A stretch of DNA of 64,000 nt from Gammaproteobacteria bacterium (GTDB lineage Bacteria; Pseudomonadota; Gammaproteobacteria; Steroidobacterales; Foliamicaceae): the NCBI GenBank assembly GCA_009838035.1, contig VXSK01000012.1, positions 12,356 through 76,355 on the forward strand, given 5' to 3'. Position 1 is the stretch's first letter; each line of letters starts with the position of its first letter. The notes below the pieces were generated by a model. The model was not told where the DNA came from, made no database searches, and saw only the letters and a program-made list of their open reading frames with translations. This document shows, in pieces, positions 7,901 to 17,141 of the stretch. The translations under genes and the position numbers were made by a program.

Positions 7901-10390
7901 ATGACCGTTGCACACTCAACGCGATGGCGGAGATGGCTGCGCGAACTTCGCGCCGGCGAATTTACCGTGATGCTCTCGGCGCTCACCGTTTCGGTGGCGG
8001 CGGTGGCCGCGGTGAGTTTCCTGACCGAACGCATCGGCGCGGCGGTGCAGCAGCAGGCGGCGGAAGTGCTGGCGGCCGACCTGGCGGTTGCCGCCCCGGT
8101 GCGGCCCGACCCGGGGCGGCTTGAGCGGGCCCGCGCCTATTCCCTGCAAAGCGCCGAGACCTGGTCCTTCGCCACGGTCGCCGTGGCCGGCGAAATGACA
8201 GCCCTGAGTTCGGTGGTGGCGGTTACCGGTGACTATCCGCTGCGCGGCGAGGTCCGTACTTCGGCCGAACCCTACGGCGCCGACACGGTCGAGGAAGGCA
8301 TCCCGCCACCGGGGGAAGCATGGGTGGACGCGGCCCTGCTCGCGCAATTGGACATCGACGTGGGAGCTAGCATGCGCGTCGGATCGAAAGACCTCCGCGC
8401 GACGCGCGTGTTGCGCTACCGTCCGGATCCCGGAACCGGTTTTCAGCAGCTCGGTCCTACGGTGCTGACCAATCTGGCGGACGTTGCCGAGATGGACGTG
8501 GTGCGTCCCGGCAGCCGGGTGTCCTACCGGCAGTTGTTCGCCGGACAAAAGGACCGGGTGCTCGAATTCCGCACAGCCGAGGAGGACGGCCTGCGTTCCG
8601 ACGAGCGGATACAGAACCTCGAGGAAACGAGTCAGACGCTTGCCTCCGCCGTGGACCGGGCGGGAAGTTTCCTGGCGCTGGCGGCGCTGGTCAGCGTAAT
8701 CCTGTCGGCCGTCGCCACGGTCCTCGCCGCTCGCAGCTATACCCGCCGGCGGCTGGTGACCGCGGCGCTGGAGAAATGCCTGGGCGCTTCGCAGGGCCAG
8801 GTCTTTCGCCGTTGTCTGATTCCGGTCCTCATCGTGTCGGCGCTGGGAATCGGCCTGGGCAGTATTGCCGGCTACGGCGCCCACCTGGCGCTTTCGGCCT
8901 ACGCGCGCGAAGTCATCAATCTGGACCTGCCTCCCGCAAGCCTGCGCAGCCTGCTGCCCGGCGCGTTGATCGCAATCGCGGTAACCGGCGCCTGCGTTGT
9001 TCCCTGGCTGCGCAGCCTGGCACGAACCTCGCCGCTGCGGGTTCTTCGGCAGGACCTGCCCATGCAGGGGCCGGGGCCACTGCTGCGCCAGGGCGCGCCG
9101 GTCGCGGCCATCCTTCTGATCGTCACCCTTCTGGCCGGCGACGCCGAACTGGCCCTGTGGATGACCCTGGGTCTGGCGCTGACGGCCGGAGCGGGCATGC
9201 TGCTCGGCTGGCTGCTGGTCCGGGCGCTGTCGGCGGTGCGCGGCGCCGGCGGGGTAGCCTGGCGGCACGGCCTGGCCAATATCCGCCGCGGCGGGGGAGA
9301 GAGCGTCGCGCAGGTTGCGGGGTTCGGGCTGGGCCTGATGGCCGTGCTGCTGCTGGGCCTCATGCGGACCGACCTGCTCGACGCCTGGCGTCAATCCATG
9401 CCGGAAGACGCACCCAACTACTTCTTCATCAACATCGCGCCCGAGGAATGGCCCGGCATGCGCGACCTGCTCGGCGAGAGTGTCCCGGACCTGTCCGATG
9501 CGCTGCCCTTCATCAGGGCGCGGCTCACGGAAATCAACGGCATCCCCGCCGCAGAGTGGCCCTTGCCGTACCCCGAAGGCCGCCGCTTCATCGAACGCGC
9601 CGCTAACGTTTCCTGGTCGGCCGGCATCCCGAAGGGCGACCGCGTAGTACGCGGCGAGTGGTGGGACGAAGCGCACGCCGGTCCGCCGGAATTGTCGGCC
9701 GACGCGCAGACCGCGGCCCGCCTGGGAGTGGACCTCGGCGACCGCCTGACCTTCGATGTCGGCGGCGTGGCGCTGCAGGCGGAACTCAGCAACCTGCGCA
9801 GCGTCGATTGGGACACCTTCGATCCGAATTTCCAGCTCATGCTTTCCCCGAACGCCGCCGATTTGCCGCACACAATGATTGCCAGCGCCTACATTCCGCA
9901 GGAGGAGGGACAGATACTGATGACCCTGCTCAAGCGATATCCCGGGGTGACCATCATCGACCTGGACGCGATCATCGGCCAGGCGCGGCGGATATTGGAT
10001 CGCGCCGGCCTGGCGGTGCAATTCGTGTTCGCCTTCAGCCTGCTCGCGGCTGTGGTCGTGGTTCTTGCCGCGGTGCGCTCGAATCGAGGAGAGCGGTCGG
10101 TGGAAACGGCCGTGCTGCGAACCCTGGGCGGGCGCAGAGGGGTCATACTGCGCAGCCTTGCCGTGGAGTTCGGCGTGCTGGGGGCCGTGGCCGGATTGCT
10201 GGGAGCGGGCGCCGCCAGCGCGCTGGGGCTGCTGCTGGCCGACCGCGTCTTCGATCTCGACTACAGCCTCGATCCCCTGCTGCTGGCCTCTGGCGTGGCC
10301 GCCGGCGCCGTACTGATCGGCCTGGCCGGAATGCTAGCCGTGCGCGGCGCCCTGAACGCCCCCCTCATGAGCGTCCTGCGCGGCGACTGA
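7901..10390 (+). CDS. ybbP: YbbP-type ABC transporter permease (FtsX/MacB-like)
   Basis: An 829-residue membrane protein. It has an N-terminal TM helix, a long periplasmic region, a set of TM helices near residues 250-460, a second periplasmic region (SPNYFFIN-like APNYFFINIAPEEW, about 505-690), and three C-terminal TM helices. This is the layout of E. coli YbbP, and motifs such as PGSRVSYR, PDPGTGFQQLGP and NLADV match it. It is the expected partner of YbbA (1775-2437). I chose the ATG at 7901; an upstream TTG at 7862 is possible, but neither has a strong ribosome site. The gene ends beside a long inverted repeat. Confidence 0.85.
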   Translation: MTVAHSTRWRRWLRELRAGEFTVMLSALTVSVAAVAAVSFLTERIGAAVQQQAAEVLAADLAVAAPVRPDPGRLERARAYSLQSAETWSFATVAVAGEMTALSSVVAVTGDYPLRGEVRTSAEPYGADTVEEGIPPPGEAWVDAALLAQLDIDVGASMRVGSKDLRATRVLRYRPDPGTGFQQLGPTVLTNLADVAEMDVVRPGSRVSYRQLFAGQKDRVLEFRTAEEDGLRSDERIQNLEETSQTLASAVDRAGSFLALAALVSVILSAVATVLAARSYTRRRLVTAALEKCLGASQGQVFRRCLIPVLIVSALGIGLGSIAGYGAHLALSAYAREVINLDLPPASLRSLLPGALIAIAVTGACVVPWLRSLARTSPLRVLRQDLPMQGPGPLLRQGAPVAAILLIVTLLAGDAELALWMTLGLALTAGAGMLLGWLLVRALSAVRGAGGVAWRHGLANIRRGGGESVAQVAGFGLGLMAVLLLGLMRTDLLDAWRQSMPEDAPNYFFINIAPEEWPGMRDLLGESVPDLSDALPFIRARLTEINGIPAAEWPLPYPEGRRFIERAANVSWSAGIPKGDRVVRGEWWDEAHAGPPELSADAQTAARLGVDLGDRLTFDVGGVALQAELSNLRSVDWDTFDPNFQLMLSPNAADLPHTMIASAYIPQEEGQILMTLLKRYPGVTIIDLDAIIGQARRILDRAGLAVQFVFAFSLLAAVVVVLAAVRSNRGERSVETAVLRTLGGRRGVILRSLAVEFGVLGAVAGLLGAGAASALGLLLADRVFDLDYSLDPLLLASGVAAGAVLIGLAGMLAVRGALNAPLMSVLRGD

Positions 10391-10418
10391 CCCGAACTAC
10401 GCTCGCCGTCCGCTGGCG

Positions 10419-10529
10419 CGCCTGTCCCATTACATAGCCCTTCCCGGAGACGCATAAATCCATCCATGGAGCTTGCTCCGGCATCCCTGCCTCCAATACT
10501 CCTGGAAGGGCTATGTAATGGGACAGGCG
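10419..10529. repeat. Long inverted repeat with 26-bp perfect arms between convergent genes
   Basis: Arms at 10419-10444 and 10504-10529 are exact reverse complements and are separated by 59 bases. The left arm begins CGCCTGTCCCATTACATAGC. Just outside the arms CCGTCC (about 10407) and GGACGG (about 10532) pair again, so the symmetry extends further with a short bulge. The spacer holds a smaller GGAG-CTTG-CTCC hairpin and a CATCCCTGCC motif. It lies between the 3' ends of ybbP and the PEPC-like gene. It could be a bidirectional terminator or a MITE/REP-like element; there is no T-run typical of an intrinsic terminator. Confidence 0.85.
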
Positions 10530-10546
10530 AAGGACGGCAGTAGCAC

Positions 10547-13297
10547 TCAGGTGGCCTCCTGCACGCCGCGGGCGATGCCGTAAACCGTGGACTTGAGCGC
10601 CGCATAGAGTTCCCCCGAGCAGACACGGCCGTTCGCCCGCCAGCGGGACAGAAGTCTCACCTGCAACAGGTTGATGGGATCCACGTAAGGATTCCTCAGC
10701 CGGATCGAACGCCGCAAGGCGGGCTGGTCCTCAAGCAGGACTTTCTGGCCAAGTATGCTCATCAGACCCTCCAGCGTTCGTTCATGCTCCTGCTGTATGG
10801 CGGAGAAACAGGCTTCGTGCAGGTCGCCGGCCAGACGCGAATAGCCTCTGGCGATTTCGAGGTCGGAACGGGCCAGCGCCAACTCCAGGTCGCGAAGCAT
10901 GCCCTGCAAATAGGGCCATTCGCGGGCCATTCCGCGAATGAACCTGAGCCCGAATTCCTCCATGGCGTCAACAAAACCGGCGCCGAACCCGAACCAGCCC
11001 GGTAACAGATTGCGGCTCTGGGCCCAGCAGAAGGTAACCAGCGGACGGGGCAGTTCCACGGCCGTTCCCTCCCGCATGCCGCTGCGCCTGGCCGTGGTCG
11101 GCATACGCGCCAGCAGGTCCGCCGGCGTGGCAAGTTCGAAATAGTCGGCCATGCCGCGCGGACCGCCCGGGAACTCGCTATGGGCTCGGACGCTCGCCTT
11201 GGCCAGGCACTCCAGCAATTCTTCCGCTCTCCGGACAGTTTCCGTTCCTCCGCGACGGGCCCTGGCCAGCAACAGTTCCCCGACCGCGAGTTCCAGCGAC
11301 CGCAGGACGATGCCCCGCATGCCATAGCGCAGCCCGGCCCGTTCGCCGGCCTCGGCGTACCGGAAGGGTTGCTGAAGCTGTTCGGGCGGAATGTCGGCCA
11401 GCAGTCTGCGGCGGCCACTGCGCTCATAGGCGCTTCCCCGCGCCTGCAGCAGCACCGGTGTTATTCCCGACTCCGTTGCCGCCCCGACCGCAGCCTTCTG
11501 CAGCCCGCGGATCGACCATTGCTCGGAGGGAAGATCGAATACCAACCTCGAGCGGGCGTGATCCACCATCACGAACTGCCGCCGGTTTCGCTTTTCCAGG
11601 TGTCGGCGATACGCAGGTTCCTTCAGCAACTGTCCGATCACGCGAGCGCATTGGCGGGCGTCCATGTCGCTTTCGAACACCGGAATCAGGTCCAGGGGCG
11701 TGTGTCCGTCGGCCCGTTCAAATCCCGCCCAGCGCGCCAGCAGCAGCGCGCCGAGCACGTCCGCCGGCTCCTTGACGCCGCCCAGCAGCAGACCGCCCAG
11801 TGCTTTCCTGCCGTAGCGCCCCCTCAGGTAACGAAGGGCGTCGAACACCGCCAGCGCGCGCAAGCCCTCGTTGCCCAGACCCTCCGGACGGCCCAGATCC
11901 TGCTCCAGCGCCTGGCGCAGGCACTTCAACCGGGCCGCGGGAGTCTCCCACCGTTTGCCGCCGAATGCCTTCCCGAGAACACGGCGCAGGACCACGGCCC
12001 GCTGGCGAAATTCCACCGAAAGCAGGTGAAAGCCGAAGGTTTCCACGCGCCGGACCAGCCGCTGCACGCCCTGGCTTCCGGCGAACATCCCGCCCTGCTC
12101 GATGAGGCCGTCGGTGAGCACCTCCAGATCGTCCAGCAACTCGTGCTCGTAGTCATAGTGGAAGGCGCTGTCCAGCGCCGTTGCCTCCAGGCGCGCCGCC
12201 ATCAGCAGCAGCAGGAGGCGATAGGGCATGTCCCGCTGGTCCGGCCCGAGTTCCGCATATATGTCCGGGAAATGTTCGCGATAGACTCGTATCCGTCGCC
12301 GTATTTCTCCCCCCGCGTCGATTCGCCGGGCCGAATGGGTAAGCGTCTCGGCAAGCTGCAGGCATTCCTCGCGGTACAGGTTCAGAACCGCCAGCCGTTG
12401 CCGGTCGAAGAGTTGCCGGATGAAGCGGGGCGTGATTTCCACGTCCGCTTCCAGGTCCCCGCCGATGGACGAATGAAAGCGAAGCAGGCTGGAGATGTGC
12501 GCGTCCCGGGCCTGTTCTCCGAAAGCGATTGCCATGGCCTCCGTCAACGAGTCGTAGAAGTCCGGCAATGCCGGGTAGATCACTTCGGTCACGAAATAGA
12601 GCAACTGCTGCAGCTCGGCCGCAATCGTGGTTTCCTCGTGAGGATGTTCCTCGCAGTGCCAGATCGCCGTGATCTTTTGCTGCATCGACCGCAGCAGGGC
12701 ATCGACCTGCCGGGGAGCGGCGTCGGAACTCTTGAGTTCCTCAAGGTTCAACGCAATTTCACGCTGTTGACGCAGCACCGCTGTGGGCGTGGGCTCCGTC
12801 GGGTGGCCGGTAAACACCGGGTGCAGCCGGATCGTGTTCAGCAGCCCGACAGCACCCGCCAGATCCGTTCCGTCCTTGCGAAGCTGCTGAAATACCGCTT
12901 CGGGCCCGCCCCGTTGCGGTTGGCTGGCGTCGTAAAGGTAGGCGCGGCGGCGGCGAACCCGGTGCAACTGCTCGGCGGTATTCGTGGCCTGAAACCAGGT
13001 GGCGAAAGCGCGCGATACATCCTGGGCCCGGCTGTCGTCCATGCCGGCCAGCAATTCCTCCAGACGGTCGTGCGCGCCGGCGTCGCCATTGCGGCGTGCA
13101 ATCGCGAGGCTGCGCGCCGATTCAACGGCCTCGAAAAGTCCCGCGCCGCCCCGATCCTGGATCATGGCGCCAATCAGGCCGCCGAGCTGATGCACGTCCT
13201 GCCTTAAGGAAACTTCCGTCTTGGAAAAGCGGATGTTGCGCCGCTTGTCGGCCGGCAGCGAGGCCGGGTGGCGCTTGCGGCTAGAGTGCTGTCCCAT
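10547..13297 (-). CDS. ppc: Divergent phosphoenolpyruvate carboxylase homologue
   Basis: At 916 residues this is full-length PEPC size and collinear with the family. HPVFTGHPTE keeps the catalytic His165; FHLLSVEFRQ, IPVFESDMD, LRNPYVDPINLLQ and the C-terminal GIARGVQ are all recognisable. Canonical PEPC makes oxaloacetate from PEP and bicarbonate. Important motifs are altered, however. The near-invariant GYSDSxKD block reads VMVDHARSRLVFDL (about 577-589), with no Lys at the catalytic position. GGDxDGN reads GGDLEAD (279-285), and the protein ends EAT instead of the usual NTG. Arg620 and Arg626 in QARGSAYERSG keep the spacing of the HGRGG loop arginines. It follows gshA by 33 bases, so the two may be co-transcribed. 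Enzyme activity is doubtful. Confidence 0.8.
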   Translation of the reverse strand: MGQHSSRKRHPASLPADKRRNIRFSKTEVSLRQDVHQLGGLIGAMIQDRGGAGLFEAVESARSLAIARRNGDAGAHDRLEELLAGMDDSRAQDVSRAFATWFQATNTAEQLHRVRRRRAYLYDASQPQRGGPEAVFQQLRKDGTDLAGAVGLLNTIRLHPVFTGHPTEPTPTAVLRQQREIALNLEELKSSDAAPRQVDALLRSMQQKITAIWHCEEHPHEETTIAAELQQLLYFVTEVIYPALPDFYDSLTEAMAIAFGEQARDAHISSLLRFHSSIGGDLEADVEITPRFIRQLFDRQRLAVLNLYREECLQLAETLTHSARRIDAGGEIRRRIRVYREHFPDIYAELGPDQRDMPYRLLLLLMAARLEATALDSAFHYDYEHELLDDLEVLTDGLIEQGGMFAGSQGVQRLVRRVETFGFHLLSVEFRQRAVVLRRVLGKAFGGKRWETPAARLKCLRQALEQDLGRPEGLGNEGLRALAVFDALRYLRGRYGRKALGGLLLGGVKEPADVLGALLLARWAGFERADGHTPLDLIPVFESDMDARQCARVIGQLLKEPAYRRHLEKRNRRQFVMVDHARSRLVFDLPSEQWSIRGLQKAAVGAATESGITPVLLQARGSAYERSGRRRLLADIPPEQLQQPFRYAEAGERAGLRYGMRGIVLRSLELAVGELLLARARRGGTETVRRAEELLECLAKASVRAHSEFPGGPRGMADYFELATPADLLARMPTTARRSGMREGTAVELPRPLVTFCWAQSRNLLPGWFGFGAGFVDAMEEFGLRFIRGMAREWPYLQGMLRDLELALARSDLEIARGYSRLAGDLHEACFSAIQQEHERTLEGLMSILGQKVLLEDQPALRRSIRLRNPYVDPINLLQVRLLSRWRANGRVCSGELYAALKSTVYGIARGVQEAT

Positions 13298-13330
13298 GAG
13301 TTCCTTGCCTTTCAGAGCGGGGGCATCGGG

Positions 13331-14884
13331 TCAGCCCTTCTCCAGGTACCGGGCCAGGAACTCGTCGAATGGGGGCTCGGGCGCGGACTCCATGGCCAGC
13401 AGCCTTGCGAGCGAGGCCGGCGCTTCGTCCTTCAGGGCCCGTCGCCTGGCGGCATTGGGCCGCGCCCGGGGAGGACGCGAGGCCAGGCGGGCCTTCTCCA
13501 TGCCCCAGGCCTGATGATCCCAGCCCGCATCGCTGAGCTCGTCCAGCACCCTTGCCGCCGGAGTAAGCCCCGGGTCGCGCAAAGATGCACGGGCCGCCTT
13601 GAGCGCGGCTGAATATTCGCCTCCCGCCCCGCCGTCCAGCGCTTCGCACACCGGCATCATTGCCCTGCACACCTCAAGACCCCAGTTGTCCAGTCTAATC
13701 CGTCGACGGTTGCGGATAAGCCGGATGCCCCTCGCGCGTCCGCGCCACGCGGTATCGTCGAGGTTTGAAACGCAGGCCAGGTATTCGTCGGCAGCCATCG
13801 GAGGGCTTTCCTCCAGCAGGCAATAGAGAAGAAAGGCCTCCAGGAAACGCATGGATGCTTCGCTGACGCCCAACGGTTCGAAGGGATCGGCATCGACCAG
13901 CCGCAATTCGAGATACTCCGCTCCGCGCCGCCGCAACGCCGTCGCCGCGCGCTCGCCCCTGCGAATCCGGCGCTTGGGCCGCGCCGCCGAGTAGTACTCG
14001 TTCTCCACCTGCAGGACGCTGTCCGACAATTGCCGGTAGCGGCCCCGCACGCGCACGCCGATCTTGCCGTACGCCGCATGCCGGGCATGGACGGCCGCCT
14101 CCAGGTCGCGAACGTATTCGTGAAGGCTGTTGGCGGAAATCACCAGGCCCGCCTGCAACGCGCTGGTGTAGCCCAGGCTGCTCATCCTCAGCGAGGTCGC
14201 GTCGGGCGCGTAGAGGGTGCCCTTGCGCCCCTTCCTCAGGTCGGCGGTGCGCACGCGCGAAAGAGAGCCGTGAAACGCCGGCGAAGCGCCGAGCAGATAC
14301 GTGGGCATCCAGGCGAGCCGGCGCACGTTGCGCATCTGACCCATGGTCCAGGAGGAGCGCTTCGCGACGATTCCGGAGGGCGGGCTTTCCAGGTCCGGCA
14401 GCGACCCCCAGAAATCGGGCGGTGGCGAGTAATTGAAATGGATGCCCACGATGGCCTGCATGCGCGGACCGTAGCGGTTGGCCAGCCCGAGACGGTAAAT
14501 ATGCTTGAGCATGCCGATATTGGAGCTTCCGTACCGGGCCGGAGAAAGTTGTCGGTCGGAAGATATCGCGGGCGGCATGCTGGGCGCCCAAAGCTGTTCG
14601 CCGTCCACTTTCGACAGGACGAATTCGTGCAACGCCGCCAACCAGTCGCTGACGTCGTGGGTGGATTTCACCGGAGGGGTGATCAGTTCCAGCAGCGCCT
14701 CGGCAAAGTCGGTGGTGATGTAGCGGTGGGTCAGGGCAGACCCGAGTTCCTCACCATGCGGCGTAGGCGCGACCCGGCCGGCCGGCGTAACGCGCAGGCA
14801 TTCCCGCTCGACGCCCCGGAGTCCGCCCGAAAGCTGCTGCCGGGTAAGCCGCTTTATTCGTTGCCTGATGACTGCGCCTTGCAT
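13331..14884 (-). CDS. gshA: Glutamate-cysteine ligase
   Basis: A 517-residue proteobacterial type 1 gamma-glutamylcysteine synthetase, the size of E. coli GshA (518). It joins glutamate and cysteine with ATP in the first step of glutathione synthesis. Recognisable segments are GVERECLRVTPAGRVAPTPH near the N-terminus, TDFAEALLELITPP, and the central GIHFNYS, all typical of this family. The frame starts at ATG 14884 without a strong ribosome site. The upstream 273 bases are gene-free and shared with a divergent small secreted protein. The PEPC-like gene follows 33 bases downstream. Confidence 0.92.
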   Translation of the reverse strand: MQGAVIRQRIKRLTRQQLSGGLRGVERECLRVTPAGRVAPTPHGEELGSALTHRYITTDFAEALLELITPPVKSTHDVSDWLAALHEFVLSKVDGEQLWAPSMPPAISSDRQLSPARYGSSNIGMLKHIYRLGLANRYGPRMQAIVGIHFNYSPPPDFWGSLPDLESPPSGIVAKRSSWTMGQMRNVRRLAWMPTYLLGASPAFHGSLSRVRTADLRKGRKGTLYAPDATSLRMSSLGYTSALQAGLVISANSLHEYVRDLEAAVHARHAAYGKIGVRVRGRYRQLSDSVLQVENEYYSAARPKRRIRRGERAATALRRRGAEYLELRLVDADPFEPLGVSEASMRFLEAFLLYCLLEESPPMAADEYLACVSNLDDTAWRGRARGIRLIRNRRRIRLDNWGLEVCRAMMPVCEALDGGAGGEYSAALKAARASLRDPGLTPAARVLDELSDAGWDHQAWGMEKARLASRPPRARPNAARRRALKDEAPASLARLLAMESAPEPPFDEFLARYLEKG

Positions 14885-15157
14885 TGGCGCTCCGCGCTCC
14901 GTGAGACAGACCTACCGGAAGGACGCCGCGCTGGTACGAAGAGGTTGCATTTCGAGGGGTGACCTGTCGGTGAATCCACGCGATGGCGGCGCTGTGCGGC
15001 TGCCAATTGTAAGCGCACCGGCACTGGTGTCGTGTCAATTTTGTGGCGCACGGCCTTCGGGCATAATGGGCCGGCCAACGGCCCGCTATTGGCCCATCGG
15101 CGCACGGGCAATGCCGCGTGGCCCGCCGCGGAAGCAGGCTGTTCGAAGGAGGAAACA
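14885..15157. other. Gene-free divergent spacer
   Basis: This 273-base gap separates gshA (minus) from a small secreted protein gene (plus). I see no small ORF with family resemblance. A CATAAT hexamer at 15062-15067 is a possible -10 element for the rightward gene, without a good -35. An AAGGAGG ribosome site lies at the right end. Confidence 0.4.
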
Positions 15158-15508
15158 ATGCAACGTATCGCCACACTTTCCGTCATGACTCTGGTTCTGG
15201 CAAGCGGAACGGCCTGGGCCGGGTGCGACTATCCCGACGAGCCTACGACGCCTGACGCGGAGGAAATGACTCTGGATGAATTCAAGGCCGCGATCGCCGA
15301 GTTTCGGGAATTTCAGACGGCGTTGGAAGGTTATCGGAAGTGTCTTGACGACGACTTCGAATCTCTGGACGAGGAATCCAAGACTGACGAACGCAGGGAG
15401 TTATATGTACGGCGTTATGACGGTTCGGTGGACCGGGAGCAACAACTGGCGAACCAGATGAACGAGCAGATCCGCCTGTGGAATGAAATCAACCAGAGCG
15501 AAGACTAA
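15158..15508 (+). CDS. Small acidic secreted protein of unknown function
   Basis: The 116-residue product starts with a clear signal peptide (about residues 1-21, ending TAWA before GC). The mature part is strongly acidic and probably helical. It carries two cysteines: one right after the predicted cleavage site (Cys23, in GCDYPDEPTTP) and one in YRKCLDDDFE. A start with Cys and several prolines, then a helical stretch with FREFQTALEGYRKCL, resembles small periplasmic proteins of unknown function seen in other gammaproteobacteria. A disulfide is possible. A consensus-like ribosome site GAAGGAGG lies 5 bases before the ATG. Function is not assignable. Confidence 0.7.
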   Translation: MQRIATLSVMTLVLASGTAWAGCDYPDEPTTPDAEEMTLDEFKAAIAEFREFQTALEGYRKCLDDDFESLDEESKTDERRELYVRRYDGSVDREQQLANQMNEQIRLWNEINQSED

Positions 15509-15509
15509 G

Positions 15510-15555
15510 CTTGCCCGGAAAGCCCGGGGGGCGAGGGCATGTCCCTCGCGGCAAG
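15510..15555. terminator. Hairpin between two convergent genes
   Basis: GCGAGGG (15531-15537) and CCCTCGC (15543-15549) form a perfect 7-bp stem with a 5-base CATGT loop. CTTGCC (15510) and GGCAAG (15550) can pair outside it. Its position between two 3' ends suggests a bidirectional terminator, but no U-tract follows. Confidence 0.45.
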
Positions 15556-15574
15556 TCCCGCGCAGCGTCGCCTT

Positions 15575-15994
15575 CTAGTTGGAGGGATTCAGGAAGCGCA
15601 AGACCTTTCGCAGCAAGTTGCGAAGAGGCGAAGAATTTTCGTACGGCGCAACTGCGCGCGCGGATTCGACGGACTGGTTTTGCCCGGCCTGAACAACTGC
15701 AGCGGGCGTCGGCGCGGCTCCCTGCGGTTGCACGGCGGGCGGACGGAAAAGGGCCGCCATTGCGGCCTCGCGGTTGCTGCCGGTTAATTCCTGGGTGATC
15801 TCCCCAGCCAACTGGCGCGCGGGTGGAATGCCATGGGCAATCAGCAGTTCCTTGAGTTCCCCGATCTGGTCGCTTGATAACCGTTCCATGCCCGGCGCCG
15901 TTCCGGCGTCTGTAATCGCGTCGGCGCCGGACGGCCCTGCTACGAGGGCGAACGCGCAGGCAAGGGCGGGGAGAAATGGTGTTCTGTAATTCAT
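15575..15994 (-). CDS. Small exported protein of unknown function
   Basis: A 139-residue product starting MNYRTPFLPALACAFALVAG, with a probable signal peptide cleaved near GADA-I. The mature chain has a helical middle (SSDQIGELKELLIAHGIPPARQLAGEITQELTG) and a proline/alanine/glutamine-rich linker. It ends in a basic tail (RNLLRKVLRFL) that might bind membrane or nucleic acid. The ATG at 15994 is preferred because AGAGGA lies 8 bases upstream; a TTG 21 bases further out is less likely. It is divergent from mdh. I do not recognise a family. Confidence 0.55.
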   Translation of the reverse strand: MNYRTPFLPALACAFALVAGPSGADAITDAGTAPGMERLSSDQIGELKELLIAHGIPPARQLAGEITQELTGSNREAAMAALFRPPAVQPQGAAPTPAAVVQAGQNQSVESARAVAPYENSSPLRNLLRKVLRFLNPSN

Positions 15995-16134
15995 CGCTGT
16001 GATCCTCTCTGTCAATGGCGGCTCGTTTTAATGGCTTCACGCCGTGTTCCAAACTCGATACATAGATGCCGCTGGACCCCCGAATGGATGCGTCAGCGAT
16101 ACAATGCCCGTCCTCTGACTCAAACATTTGAGAA

Positions 16135-17115
16135 ATGTCAGCATCCACGCAGATCGCCATCACCGGGGCGGCCGGTCAGATCGGCTACCAGCTCGCGTTC
16201 CGCATCGCATCGGGACAACTCCTTGGCCATGGCCAGTCGATCACGTTGCGGCTGATCGAAATCGCTCCTGCAATGCAGGCACTCGAGGGCGTCGCCATGG
16301 AACTCGAGGACTGCGCCTTCGACTCACTTGCGGAAGTGGTCGCCACGGACCGCCTGGAGGAGGGTTTCCGCGGCGCCGATTATGTTTTCCTCGTCGGCGC
16401 AAAGCCACGCGGACCCGGCATGGAGCGATCCGACCTGCTGACCGGGAATGCGCGCATATTTTCAGGACAGGGAGCAGCGCTCAACGAGCATGCCGACGAG
16501 CACGCCAGGGTGCTTGTCGTGGGGAACCCCGCGAACACCAACGCCCTGATTGCCTCGTCGAACGCGCCGGACATGAATCCGCGCAATTTCTCGGCCATGA
16601 CCCGGCTGGACCACAATCGCGCCTGCGCGCAACTGGCGGCGCGCACCGGCCACCACGTCAGCGCTGTCAGGCGGATGACCATCTGGGGCAACCATTCCGC
16701 TACCCAATATCCGGACCTGTCACAGGCGACCGTGGACGGCAAGGCGGCCAGCGCGCTGGTCGCGAAGGACTGGGCGCGGGGAGAATTCATAACCACCGTG
16801 CAACAGCGGGGCGCCAGCGTAATAAAGGCCCGCGGCACGTCCAGTGCCGCCTCGGCCGCCAACGCCGCAATCGAGCACATGCGGGATTGGGCGCACGGAA
16901 CGCCCGACGGCGACTGGGTGAGCATGGCGGTGCCCGGCGACGGTAGTTACGGTTCGCCCGAGGGGGTGTTCTTCTCCTTTCCGGTTCGCTGCGAGGACGG
17001 CGACTGGGAAATCGTGCGGGGATTGGACCTGGACAATTTCTCGCAGGAGAAAATACGCATCACGGGCGAGGAATTGCTTGACGAGCGGGCGGCGGCAAGC
17101 GATCTCATGTTGTAG
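16135..17115 (+). CDS. mdh: Malate dehydrogenase (NAD-dependent)
   Basis: A 326-residue cytosolic-type MDH. The dinucleotide-binding GAAGQIG is at residues 11-17. The substrate loop [15 protein letters not shown] supplies Arg92 and Arg98. TRLDHNRA and [11 protein letters not shown] carry the catalytic Asp/His pair region and match the 325-330-residue proteobacterial type. It interconverts malate and oxaloacetate in the TCA cycle. The upstream 140 bases contain TACAAT at 16100-16105, a plausible -10 element, without a clear -35. A DUF4399 lipoprotein gene follows after 26 bases. Confidence 0.95.
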   Translation: MSASTQIAITGAAGQIGYQLAFRIASGQLLGHGQSITLRLIEIAPAMQALEGVAMELEDCAFDSLAEVVATDRLEEGFRGADYVFLVGAKPRGPGMERSDLLTGNARIFSGQGAALNEHADEHARVLVVGNPANTNALIASSNAPDMNPRNFSAMTRLDHNRACAQLAARTGHHVSAVRRMTIWGNHSATQYPDLSQATVDGKAASALVAKDWARGEFITTVQQRGASVIKARGTSSAASAANAAIEHMRDWAHGTPDGDWVSMAVPGDGSYGSPEGVFFSFPVRCEDGDWEIVRGLDLDNFSQEKIRITGEELLDERAAASDLML

Positions 17116-17141
17116 TGCCCCATGGCCCGGGAGGTCAGGCT

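Noticed and set aside
7916..10021. Long antisense open frame within ybbP
   Set aside because: YbbP has family motifs along the whole stretch; the antisense product has none.
11180..13207. Long plus-strand open frame opposite the PEPC-like gene
   Set aside because: The minus strand carries collinear PEPC homology; the other frame shows none. So the PEPC divergence is not a strand mistake.
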